64,000 bases of DNA. Source: Planctomycetes bacterium ADurb.Bin069 (GTDB lineage: Bacteria > Planctomycetota > UBA8108 > UBA8890 > UBA8898). Every line of letters begins with the position of its first letter. Positions within the stretch are counted from its first letter, which is position 1. The translations under genes and the position numbers were made by a program. Under the pieces are notes generated by a model, which was given only the letters and a program-made list of their open reading frames with translations, made no database searches and was not told the DNA's origin. The stretch covers positions 1 to 64,000 of the forward strand of contig MWEK01000015.1 of the NCBI GenBank assembly GCA_002070955.1, written 5' to 3'. Positions 24,850 to 33,157 of the stretch are shown in pieces.

Positions 24850-27800
24850 CTATCCCTTCCCCGCCGAGGCGGTTTCTTCCGCGGGCGGAGCGCCGCGCCG
24901 CTGAAAGAGGACGAAAGGCGCCCAGTTCCTGGGCGAATTGAATTCCTTGCCGCGCAGCAACGCCAGGCGCGCCGCCCTGAGCGCCGCGCCGAGCGGCTGG
25001 TTCCGTGCCGCGCCGCCGTAAAACTGCGCCATCAAGCGCGCCGTGGCCTGATCCTCCACCGGCCACAGGCTCGCCACGAGAGCGCGGGCGCCCGCCAGCA
25101 GGAACCCGCGGGGCAAACCCGCTATGTCGTCGCCGGGTTCGACCCGGCTCACCCCGGTTTCGCAGCCGGAAAGCGTGACCAGATCGGCGTTGCGAAGGTC
25201 CGTCGCGAGAACTTCCCAAGCCTGCAGGATACCATCTTCGCCGCCGCCTGTCGCCAGGAAAAGCGCCGAACTCCAGGGATCGTGCCCCTGGAACATGCCG
25301 TGGCAAGCGGCGTGAATCACGCGCGCCTCCGGCGCCCGCGCGCGCCAGAGGGCCTCGGTCGCTTCCTTGCCGTGATAAACCGGCGCGCCCGCATAATGCC
25401 GCCCGATCGCGGAGACCTCCACGAGCGCCCCTCGCAGAACCGGCTTGTCCGGCCGGCCGTCGCCGTCGTAATCCGTGTCGGGGTTCGCCAAGGCGAGAAA
25501 ATCCTCCGGCCCCGCGGGCGCCCGAGGCGGCGCGGGCGCCGCCGCCAGCGCGGCGCTCGGCGCGTAGCGCGTCTCGGCCAGCTCGACGAGGTACGCGCCG
25601 CGCACCCTCAGCGCCTCGAAGGGCACCCGATGCAGGACCCCCGTGGGCACAATGCAGAGCTTCTCAGGCAACGCGCCGAGGGGCTCGAGAAGCGCCGCGC
25701 CCAGTTCCTCGGCCAGCGCGCGGTCATCGGCTTTCTTGGCCGCGAACAGCAAGGCCCGGCGCTGCAGCGCCGGCCAGTCCGCCGGCAGGACGCGCGCCGC
25801 GACGCCCGCGCGCGTCAGCATCCAGACGGCAAGCCGATCGCCCACGGGGAAGTACTCAAGCAGCATCTCGCCGGCATCCAACTCCGCGCGGGTCCGCGCG
25901 GGGCTCGGCTCCGCTCCGAACAGCGCCACGACGGCGGGCGCCGTCGCCCGCGCGCGCAGAGCTTCGAGCTCGCCGCGGAGCGCGTCGAGCGACGCCGCCT
26001 CCGCGAAGGGACGCGTCGCCCCCGGCGCCGGGTCCCCGCGCCGCATGAGCCGCACGAAGGGCGCGATGGCCGCATCCTTGGGACCGAGCGCCAGCAGCGT
26101 CTCCCGCAGGCCCAGGGATTCCCGCGCGCTCCTGGCCTTGGCGCGCTCGGCGACGGCGAAGGCGCGCTCCACCGCGCCGGCGGCCAGCAGGACGCGCGCC
26201 AGGCTCTCGTACGCCGCGGTCTTGTCCCGCAGGGAGTTCGTCCGCTCCTCTTCGGTGGGCAGGCGCGCGCGCAGCACCTCGACGGTTTGCACGGCCTGCG
26301 CGTACTCGTTCTCGGCCGCGGCCAAATCGCCCGCCTCCTCGGCGATTCGGCCTAGGTACAGGCGCGCGCGCCACTGGACTTCCGGGTAGCCGAGCGTCTC
26401 GGCGGCGGCAAGCGCCGCGCTTGAACGCTCCCGCGCCTGGGCCCTGTCGCCGCGGTCAAGCAGAATTTCGGCCAGGTTCGCGCAGGCGACGGCCGCCAAG
26501 CGGCTTCCGCGCGGGGCGGCCTGGAGCGCCCGGCGCATGCAGGCCTCGGCTTCGCCGAGCAGCCGCGGAACCCCTTCGGCCATGGCGCGGGCGTGCTTCG
26601 CGTTCCCCAGATTGGTCTGCAGCAGGGCCGCCAGATACTCGCGCTCCTCGCAGGCGGGCAAGTCCCCCAGGCGCGCCTCCGCCCGGGCGTAGATCGCCTC
26701 GGCATCCTCCAGCGCCGCCGGATCGTCGTGCCGCCGGGCGAAGGCGACGTTGCCCAGGAGAACCCGCAGCCAGAGCTCGCTCTCGGGAGCCGCGGCCGCG
26801 GCCAACTCGCGCCTGAGGAGCGCCTCGGCCTCGCCGCGCAGGTTCTGTCCCAGCAGCGCCGACACCAGGTTCACCAACTGCGCCGTCGCGAACTTCGGAT
26901 CCGCCGCGGCAAGCAGGCGCGCGCGCCCGAAAGCCTCGGCGGCCTCGGCGTAGTACCCCAGGCTCTCGAAGCACACTCCGCCCGCGCTCTCAAGCAGCGC
27001 CCCCAGATACCCGTCCAGCTCGGCCCGGCGGGCCTCGCGGAAAAGCGGCAGCGCGGCCTCGTGATCCCCCGCCCCCATGGCATAGCTCGCCGCGGCGAAG
27101 TGAAGCATCGCCCGCGTCCGGCCCTGGAGCGCCCACGTGCCCGCCGCGGCGCTCAGCGTCTCCGCGGCCTTCGCAAGCTCGGCTTTTCGGCCCGTGAAGA
27201 ACGTCCTCATGGCAAGCACGGGGTTCTCGGCCTGACCGGCCTTTCCGCCCAGCTTGCGCAGCGCCGCGGCGACCTCCCCGGCGGCTTCGTCCCGCCCCAG
27301 AAACCTGAGCGCCCCGTGCAGGCAGCTCAGCGTTTCGACGGCGCGTTCGGGCGCCATGCCCGAGGCGTCCGCCAGAAGCGGCGCAAGCTGCGCCGCCGCC
27401 TCGAAACGTCTCAGGTGATACAGCGCAACCACCGCGCGGCCGGCGTCGCGCGCGGCTTGCGCCGCCTGAAGCTCCGCCAAGAACGCCTTGTCGGCCTCGC
27501 GCAGCAGCCGATCGCCCCGCAGCCGCCACAAAAGGCCGCGCGTCTCCAAGAACAGATACGTGAGCCACACGTGCCGCGACGCATCCTCGAAGAACGCCGC
27601 GCGCTGCTCTTCCAGCAGCGCGAGCACGGCGTCGATTTCATCCGGGGAAGGCGCCTCGGCGGCGCTCGGCGTGTACGCCGCCTCCGTGCCGCCCAGCTTC
27701 CGGAACGTCTCCCAAGCCAGCGCCGCGCAGGCCAATTCGCGCCTCGTCTCCGCGATCTCCCCCGCCGCGCGCTCTTCGCGCGCGTTGCGCGCCACCCAGT

Positions 27801-27927
27801 CAAGATCCTGATCGGCGTTGCGGAAGGCTTCGACCGCGCGGGCGTGCAGCGCATGCGCGTCTCCGGCGGGCGCCGCCCGCATGAGGCCGGCGCAAAGCAA
27901 CAGTGTGATCGCGGAACGCGCTCGCAT
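24850..27927 (-). CDS. exported TPR-CHAT caspase-like peptidase
   Basis: The 1025-residue protein has a signal peptide (about residues 1-22). TPR-like helical repeats run from about 60 to 640 (AEAFGRARLLAAADP, LGNAKHARAMAEGVPRLLGE, RLYLGRIAEEAGDLAAAENE). A C-terminal CHAT domain covers about 690-1010. The CHAT His-Cys dyad is present: His876 in HAACHG and Cys922 in LSGCETG, along with the late GARALVASLWPVED block. CHAT domains are caspase/separase-related cysteine peptidases. An exported one must act in the periplasm or outside, unlike cytoplasmic Craspase. It lies 4 bases after the transglutaminase-like gene and 30 before the secretin. Confidence 0.85.
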   Translation of the reverse strand: MRARSAITLLLCAGLMRAAPAGDAHALHARAVEAFRNADQDLDWVARNAREERAAGEIAETRRELACAALAWETFRKLGGTEAAYTPSAAEAPSPDEIDAVLALLEEQRAAFFEDASRHVWLTYLFLETRGLLWRLRGDRLLREADKAFLAELQAAQAARDAGRAVVALYHLRRFEAAAQLAPLLADASGMAPERAVETLSCLHGALRFLGRDEAAGEVAAALRKLGGKAGQAENPVLAMRTFFTGRKAELAKAAETLSAAAGTWALQGRTRAMLHFAAASYAMGAGDHEAALPLFREARRAELDGYLGALLESAGGVCFESLGYYAEAAEAFGRARLLAAADPKFATAQLVNLVSALLGQNLRGEAEALLRRELAAAAAPESELWLRVLLGNVAFARRHDDPAALEDAEAIYARAEARLGDLPACEEREYLAALLQTNLGNAKHARAMAEGVPRLLGEAEACMRRALQAAPRGSRLAAVACANLAEILLDRGDRAQARERSSAALAAAETLGYPEVQWRARLYLGRIAEEAGDLAAAENEYAQAVQTVEVLRARLPTEEERTNSLRDKTAAYESLARVLLAAGAVERAFAVAERAKARSARESLGLRETLLALGPKDAAIAPFVRLMRRGDPAPGATRPFAEAASLDALRGELEALRARATAPAVVALFGAEPSPARTRAELDAGEMLLEYFPVGDRLAVWMLTRAGVAARVLPADWPALQRRALLFAAKKADDRALAEELGAALLEPLGALPEKLCIVPTGVLHRVPFEALRVRGAYLVELAETRYAPSAALAAAPAPPRAPAGPEDFLALANPDTDYDGDGRPDKPVLRGALVEVSAIGRHYAGAPVYHGKEATEALWRARAPEARVIHAACHGMFQGHDPWSSALFLATGGGEDGILQAWEVLATDLRNADLVTLSGCETGVSRVEPGDDIAGLPRGFLLAGARALVASLWPVEDQATARLMAQFYGGAARNQPLGAALRAARLALLRGKEFNSPRNWAPFVLFQRRGAPPAEETASAGKG

Positions 27928-27931
27928 GCGC

Positions 27932-30262
27932 CTACTTCAGTCCCTCCAGCAGGAACATCCGCACCCGACCGCCGTCCGCGCCGGCCTTGTCAGGCCCCGC
28001 GAACAGCGCGCGGTAGCAATGTTCCGCGCCCGCGTCGATGGAGCGCGCCCGGGCGAGCGTCCGCCCCTCGGCTTCCGGCTCGCCCAGAAGCCTGTGCGCC
28101 AGCGCGATCCGGAGCAGCGTGTCGGCCCGCGCCGGCCCGTCGCCTTCCGGCGCCAGCGCAAGCGCGCGTTCGAGCTCGGCGAGGGCCGCGCGGGGATCGC
28201 GTTGCTCCGGCCGGCCCAAAAGCAGCGTCTCGCCGAGATTGAACCTGGCGGCGAAGCCTTCGGCCTCGCCGATCGCGCGGCCGAAGGCTTCCCGAGCCGC
28301 GTCGATCATGCCGCACGCGGCGTAGAGGCGCCCCAGGGCGCGCGTGCCCTCGGCCGTCTCCGCGAGGGCGGCGGCGGCGGCCTCGAGCCGCGCCCGCACC
28401 AGGTCGCCGAGGGCGCGCGTCTCGCGCTCGATGCGGGCGCTCAGCCCGTCCGTAGCGATGGACGCGGGGCCGGAAGCGCGGCCGGGCGGCGGCCACGTCT
28501 TCCACGCCTCGCGAACGGCGATGAACTCGGCCTCGCCGCTCTCCAGAAGCGCCCGGGCGGGCCGCGCCTCATCCCACGCGGCCGAAAACGCGGCCCCGCG
28601 GGTCAGCGCCGTCGCCTCGACCGGCAACCACGCCCGGCCGTCGCGCACGACGAGCGCGTCCTCGCCCAGCACGGCGCCGGCAAGGCCGGGCGGAAGCCCC
28701 GTGTCCACGGAAACGAGCACGTGATCCGCGCTCACGACGATGCCGGAGGGGATGCCGGCGGTCTCCAGCGCCGCGGCGTACAGCACGGCCAGGTCATCGC
28801 AGTCGCCCGCCCCCTCGCACAGCGTTTGTCCGGGGAAGTTCACGCGATCGATCGCCGCCCGCGCCGCGACGGCCGCATCAGGCCGGTACTTGAGCCCCAG
28901 CGCGGCCAGCGCCCCGTAGATCGCACCGGCGCGCGCCAGCGCCGGAGTGGGAATCTCGCGCTCGGGAAGCGCGCGCCACACGGCCGCGAGCAGCGCCTTC
29001 ACGGCCGCATCGTCGGGATCGACGTACGCGGCGATCGCCCGCGGCTCGCGCCAACTGAACGCGTTCCGGCCGTGGACCAGCACGGCGCGCGTCAGGTTCC
29101 GAACCGCGGCGCCGCCCGGCTCGGCCAGCGCAATGCGGGCGGGAACCTCGCCGCCGGCCGCGTCCAGGAGCTTCGCGTCGAGAACGCCGCGCACCGGCAC
29201 GGCGCGCTCCGCGCCCGCCGGCAGCACGCCGACCTCGGCCCGAAAAGGCTCGACCAGGAGCGAATCGCCCAGCGCGACGGAGATGACGAAGGGACCCGCG
29301 GGCTCCTCCCCCGTGTTCCGCACGAGGATCCGGCCGAAGGGTTGAGCGGGATATCCGCGCAGGAGCGCGGCGTAGATCGGCCCGAGATCGCAGCTCACGC
29401 GCACGTCCGCCCGCTTCCACGCCGCAATCTCCTTGACGAGCGCATCGGCGGTCAGGCGGAAGATCGCGTCGCGCGCGCGGCGCTCGGCCTCGGTCTTCCG
29501 CGCCGGAATCTCGTCCTGGAAGTCGAGGCTGATCGCCGCGACGACCTCCGCGGTGGCGCAGCTCAGGACGCGCACGCGCGCCTCGCCGATGCCGGTCCAC
29601 ACACCCTTCAGATGCGTTTCCTCGGCTTTCGCGCGCACCGTGCCCACGCACGCAAGCTCCGCGAGCACCCGCAGGCCGAGTTCCGCGGCGTCGGGTTGTC
29701 CGCCGAGCATGCCCCTCAAGCTCCGATACCTGGAGAGCGTCTCGAGCTGAACCGGGTCGACGATCCTAAGGTTGTCGGTGCGCGCGCGAAGCTCCGCGGT
29801 CAGGCGCGTGACCGCATCGTCCGAGCGGCCGGTCTCTTCCGTCACCGCCAACACGATGGTGCGCGGCGCCGCGATATCCTGCAGGGCGCCGCGAAGAGCG
29901 TCAACCGCGATGCGGGCCTGAACTTCAGCCCGCGCGCGCCCGTTTTCCTCGTCCAGAGCGAGCACCTTGACCTCGGGGACGAAGGCCTCGGGGCGCGCTT
30001 CGATGCGCGCGCGCAGCTCGGCGGCGTTCTCCGCCAGGGCCTGAGGCGCCAGGTATCCCTCGAGGAACGAGTGCACCGCGTCGGCCACCGCCCGGTCGAC
30101 CGCCTGCCGCTCCCCGGCCGGCCCTGATTCGAGCGCCGCGCCCGTCCCCGTCGAAAACTCGGCCGCGCCGTCGCCGGCCGTCTCGCCCCCCGCCAGGGGC
30201 GCTTGGAGCGCGGACACGACCGGCGCCAGGACAAAAAACAGGACGAGTCTTGCCGTCTGCAC
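27932..30262 (-). CDS. exported FlgT-like / transglutaminase-like / TPR multidomain protein
   Basis: The 776-residue precursor has a signal peptide (residues 1-25). An N-terminal FlgT-N-like region covers about 50-120 (AVDRAVADAVHSFLEGYLA, VKVLALDEENGRARAEVQAR), followed by a CsgG-like segment. A transglutaminase-like cysteine-peptidase domain has Cys488 in GDCDDLA and His514 in SADHVLVSVD; the third position reads WLPVEA, Glu in place of the usual Asp. C-terminal TPRs run from about 610 to 760 (AARFNLGETLLLGRPEQ, LLRIALAHRLLGEPEAEG). The GTG start has AGGAG at 6 bases. It heads the envelope operon, 4 bases from the CHAT gene. A role in crosslinking or cleaving a surface polymer is a guess. 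Confidence 0.78.
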   Translation of the reverse strand: MQTARLVLFFVLAPVVSALQAPLAGGETAGDGAAEFSTGTGAALESGPAGERQAVDRAVADAVHSFLEGYLAPQALAENAAELRARIEARPEAFVPEVKVLALDEENGRARAEVQARIAVDALRGALQDIAAPRTIVLAVTEETGRSDDAVTRLTAELRARTDNLRIVDPVQLETLSRYRSLRGMLGGQPDAAELGLRVLAELACVGTVRAKAEETHLKGVWTGIGEARVRVLSCATAEVVAAISLDFQDEIPARKTEAERRARDAIFRLTADALVKEIAAWKRADVRVSCDLGPIYAALLRGYPAQPFGRILVRNTGEEPAGPFVISVALGDSLLVEPFRAEVGVLPAGAERAVPVRGVLDAKLLDAAGGEVPARIALAEPGGAAVRNLTRAVLVHGRNAFSWREPRAIAAYVDPDDAAVKALLAAVWRALPEREIPTPALARAGAIYGALAALGLKYRPDAAVAARAAIDRVNFPGQTLCEGAGDCDDLAVLYAAALETAGIPSGIVVSADHVLVSVDTGLPPGLAGAVLGEDALVVRDGRAWLPVEATALTRGAAFSAAWDEARPARALLESGEAEFIAVREAWKTWPPPGRASGPASIATDGLSARIERETRALGDLVRARLEAAAAALAETAEGTRALGRLYAACGMIDAAREAFGRAIGEAEGFAARFNLGETLLLGRPEQRDPRAALAELERALALAPEGDGPARADTLLRIALAHRLLGEPEAEGRTLARARSIDAGAEHCYRALFAGPDKAGADGGRVRMFLLEGLK

Positions 30263-30485
30263 GTCGTTCTCCTGTCCAGGAACCGCCTGGAACGCCGCCC
30301 CGCGAGGCCGGCGCCCCCCGCGAGAGCCTTATGGCACAGTATGTCTCTCTTGAAACTACGCCGGCCGTGTTCGGGGTGTTTGGGTGAAAGGGGCTTTATG
30401 AATGACTTTACACGTCGGACGGAGGGGCCCTTTCAGGCCGCTCGCGGCCGGGCAAGTCAGCGGGGAGGGGCCGCGGCCGGGGACG
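30263..30485. promoter_or_regulatory. promoter/leader region of the envelope operon
   Basis: This 223-base gap separates the end of the IPT lipoprotein gene from the GTG of the envelope operon, both on the minus strand. The minus strand contains TTTCAA and CATAAG spaced by 16 bases near 30332-30360, a weak promoter candidate. A GC-rich hairpin (GGCCGCTCGCGGCC, near 30440) could end transcription from the lipoprotein gene. Confidence 0.3.
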
Positions 30486-31373
30486 CTACGGTGCCGCGCC
30501 CAGGACCACCGAATAGTCGCAGGAAACGCGGTTCGAGAGCTCCGAGGTGAAGGGATAGGAATAACTCGCCACCGCGAAGTACCAACGCCCCGAGGCGGGA
30601 AGCATGCCCGCGCCTTGGAGCTCCCCGAGAGGCACCTCGATTCGGTACCCGATGTTGAAGGGCGGGTGCTCTCGGTCCGGGAACGCGCGCGGGTCGGGGC
30701 CGACATACACCAGAAAGCCCTCCGCGAACTCGGCCGGGGCATCCCATCTCAACCTACCTAATGAAACCACGGTGCTCGCGCGGCTGCCGCACGGCGCCAC
30801 GACGAAGGTGTACCTGAAAACGCCCAGGGAAGCCTCCCGCGCGCTGAAACCGACGGCGTCCCCGGGAAGCGTCGCGATCGGCGAGCCGCCCCGGAACACG
30901 TCGATGTGGCTGCCGGGCGCGAAAATCTGCCAGGAAAAGTTGATCACGCCGCGGTTGTTGCTCCACGACAGACCGTCGATCAGAGCGCAGTTGTAGCAGA
31001 AACCTTGCTTCAACACGGCTCGCGCCCTGGGCGTCGCGACGATCACGTCCACACACCCTTCGACCCGCGACGGCGGAGTCGTGCACTGGATCGTCCAGGG
31101 ATCCGAGACGTTGATCCGGTCGGCAAGATATCCGTTGAATTCAACCGTAGTACGAGCATCGAAACCGCCGCCTCTAACGGTGACGAGCGTGCCGCCGGAC
31201 GACGGCCCGCCGCCCGGGGAGATTCCCCCGACCGAGAGAACCATCGAGGATGCCGGCCTCACGGGCGGCGCGGCTCCGCCGTCCCCTCCATCACCGCTTT
31301 TTCCGCCTCCCCCGCACCCCGACATGCAGGCCGCCACCAACGCCCCTACCCCGGCGGTCATCCACCTACCCAC
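30486..31373 (-). CDS. lipoprotein with an IPT/TIG domain
   Basis: The GTG start (GAGG at 7 bases) gives a 295-residue precursor with a lipobox VAAC at Cys16 and a Gly-rich linker. An IPT/TIG domain follows (SVGGISPGGGPSSGGTLVTV, GGGFDARTTVEFNGYLAD). The C-terminal half is beta-rich and fibronectin-like (VINFSWQIFAPGSHIDVFRG, GRWYFAVASYSYPFTSELSN). This looks like a surface or periplasmic binding lipoprotein; the ligand is unknown. An in-frame ATG four codons later is an alternative start. Confidence 0.72.
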   Translation of the reverse strand: MGRWMTAGVGALVAACMSGCGGGGKSGDGGDGGAAPPVRPASSMVLSVGGISPGGGPSSGGTLVTVRGGGFDARTTVEFNGYLADRINVSDPWTIQCTTPPSRVEGCVDVIVATPRARAVLKQGFCYNCALIDGLSWSNNRGVINFSWQIFAPGSHIDVFRGGSPIATLPGDAVGFSAREASLGVFRYTFVVAPCGSRASTVVSLGRLRWDAPAEFAEGFLVYVGPDPRAFPDREHPPFNIGYRIEVPLGELQGAGMLPASGRWYFAVASYSYPFTSELSNRVSCDYSVVLGAAP

Positions 31374-31628
31374 GCCCAGACCTCATCCTTCTCGCTCTTC
31401 TCTTGCCGTCTCGGTCCTTCTTGTCGGAAACGCCGCCTGGAGACCTTGCCGCAAAGTCCCGCTTCTGGTCCGCTCCACGCGGTTTTCCGGCTCAGAATCA
31501 CGTAGTTTAGAGCCTCGCCGCCCCATCTCCAAAGATCATTATCGGAACAAGGCGGGATTTCTGCGATTTCATCTTGAAGCCGGGCCGCAGCCCCTGTCTC
31601 GCCGCCGCCGCCGCGTCTCCGCCCACCC
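31374..31628. other. intergenic region with no clear feature
   Basis: This 255-base region upstream of the IPT lipoprotein has a minus-strand GATAAT at 31538-31543 that could be a -10 box, but no matching -35. I see no RNA gene and no supported open frame. Confidence 0.3.
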
Positions 31629-32354
31629 CTACGGCGCGCGTTCCCCGTGCCGGTCCAGCAAGATGCCGGCGATCGCGTAGGCCGCGGCCATGCCCGCCGC
31701 GGCCGGAACGAAGGGCGCCGAGCCCAGCGGCCTGAGGGGCTCCGGTCCCGCGTGTTTCGCGGCGGGCTCCTCCGAGAAGACGGCGGTGACATTCGCGAGC
31801 GCCTCCGGCGCCTCCGCGCGGACCGCCGCCCGCAACGCCCGCGCCAGAGGGCACGCCCGCGTCTTGCCCAGGGGCGCCACGCGCACCGACGTCGGGTTCA
31901 ACCGGCGCGCCGCGCCCAGGCAACACACCATGGGCAGACTCCGCCGCGCGCAATAAACGACGAGCGCGCTCTTCGACGCGACATCGTCGATCGCGTCGAG
32001 CACGGCATCGAGGTCCGGCGCCAGGAGGTCGGCGAGGTTGCCGCGGCGGACCGCGGCGACCACGGCGTTGAAGACGCCGTCGGGGTTGATCGTGCGCAGG
32101 CGGGCGGCAAGGGCCTCGGCTTTCGACCCGCCGAGGGTCAGAACGGTGGCCTGCACCTGGCGATTGAGGTTGCTCGGTTCGACGACGTCCGGGTCGATCA
32201 GGGTGAGCCTTCCCACCCCGGCGCGGCACAACCCCTCGGCGGCGTGCGATCCCACGCCGCCCAGGCCCGCCACCGCGACGTGGGCGCGGGCAAGCCGCGC
32301 GACGCCTTCTTCTCCAATCAGCTTCGCGGTCCTCGAGAAGCGCGTCTCACCCAT
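31629..32354 (-). CDS. tcdA: ThiF/E1-like tRNA threonylcarbamoyladenosine dehydratase (TcdA)
   Basis: The 241-residue protein begins ETRFSRTAKLIGEEG as TcdA/CsdL proteins do. The ATP-binding Rossmann motif GLGGVGSH lies at residues 30-37. LIDPDVVEPSNLNRQ follows, matching the E1-family DxDxVxxSNLNRQ block, then the substrate Asp in LDAIDDVASK. TcdA converts t6A37 of tRNA to its cyclic form using ATP. Some members lose C-terminal membrane helices; this one ends with a hydrophobic stretch (AAAGMAAAYAIAGILL). It overlaps the tatD end by 8 bases (GAGG at 6 bases). Confidence 0.88.
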   Translation of the reverse strand: MGETRFSRTAKLIGEEGVARLARAHVAVAGLGGVGSHAAEGLCRAGVGRLTLIDPDVVEPSNLNRQVQATVLTLGGSKAEALAARLRTINPDGVFNAVVAAVRRGNLADLLAPDLDAVLDAIDDVASKSALVVYCARRSLPMVCCLGAARRLNPTSVRVAPLGKTRACPLARALRAAVRAEAPEALANVTAVFSEEPAAKHAGPEPLRPLGSAPFVPAAAGMAAAYAIAGILLDRHGERAP

Positions 32355-33150
32355 GCGCCGCCTCGAACATCGCCTCGCACGTGCGCGCGAGGGCCTCAGC
32401 CACCGCGTCCTCGCCCTCGGCCCGCAAGCGGCACAGCGCCGCGAAAATCTCCGCCAGGTAGGCCGGTTCGTTGCGCTCGCCGCGATGCGGCTCGGGCGCG
32501 AGGTCGGGGCAATCGGTCTCCACCACCAGAGCCGCGAGCGGCAGCCCCGCAACTAGAGCGCGCAGCCTTGCGGCGTTGCCGTAGGTCAGCGCGCCGCCCA
32601 GGCCGAGCCGAACGCCCAGCGCCATCAGCTCCTCGGCCATCTCGCGGCTGCCGCTGAAGGCGTGGTAGATGGCGCCGCGCCGCGGAAGCCCATCGCGCCG
32701 CAGGATGCCCACCAGTTCCCCGAAGCGGCGGCGGCAGTGGAAAAGGGCCGGAACGTCCAGCTCCCGCGCGAGGGCGAGCTGCGACCGAAAAAGGCGCGCC
32801 TGCGCCTCCTCCGACCCGGCGGCGGCGTCCAGCCCGATCTCGCCGATCGCCGCCGGCCGCAGGCGCCGCGCGGCTTCGGCCGCCGCCTCCGCGAGGCGCG
32901 CGGCGGCCGCCGCGGGATCGGCGCGCGCGTCGTCGCCGCACAGCCTGAGCGGGTGAATCCCGAGGGCCGCGACGCTTCCCGCCAGGCGCGCAAGGACGGC
33001 CGGAATCCGCGCGAAGTCCCCTTCGTCGACGCCCACCAGCACCATGCGCTCCACGCCGCGGCCGCGCGCGCGCGCCGCGACTTCCTCGAGGTCGCCGGCG
33101 AAGCTTTCGTCCTGGAGGTGCGTGTGCGTGTCCCACAACCCCGCGGCCAC
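32347..33150 (-). CDS. tatD: TatD-family metal-dependent hydrolase/DNase
   Basis: The 267-residue TIM barrel has the TatD metal ligands: DTHTHL near the start, a Glu in GEIGLD, a His in PALFHCR, another in YHAFSG, and the Asp of VVETDCPDLAPEPHRGERNEP. TatD enzymes are Mg-dependent 3'-5' DNases, and related members deacylate D-aminoacyl-tRNA. I chose the GTG at 33150 (GAGG at 5 bases) because the barrel begins six residues later; longer frames are non-coding in character. It follows the ThuA-DUF1080 gene by 7 bases. Confidence 0.88.
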   Translation of the reverse strand: MAAGLWDTHTHLQDESFAGDLEEVAARARGRGVERMVLVGVDEGDFARIPAVLARLAGSVAALGIHPLRLCGDDARADPAAAAARLAEAAAEAARRLRPAAIGEIGLDAAAGSEEAQARLFRSQLALARELDVPALFHCRRRFGELVGILRRDGLPRRGAIYHAFSGSREMAEELMALGVRLGLGGALTYGNAARLRALVAGLPLAALVVETDCPDLAPEPHRGERNEPAYLAEIFAALCRLRAEGEDAVAEALARTCEAMFEAAHG

Positions 33151-33157
33151 GACCGCC

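Noticed and set aside
22279..26355. A 1358-codon open frame on the plus strand opposite the secretin and CHAT genes
   Set aside because: It is the antisense shadow of two well-supported genes in very GC-rich DNA. It is Arg/Gly/Ala/Pro/His-rich, has no domain motif and no ribosome binding site.
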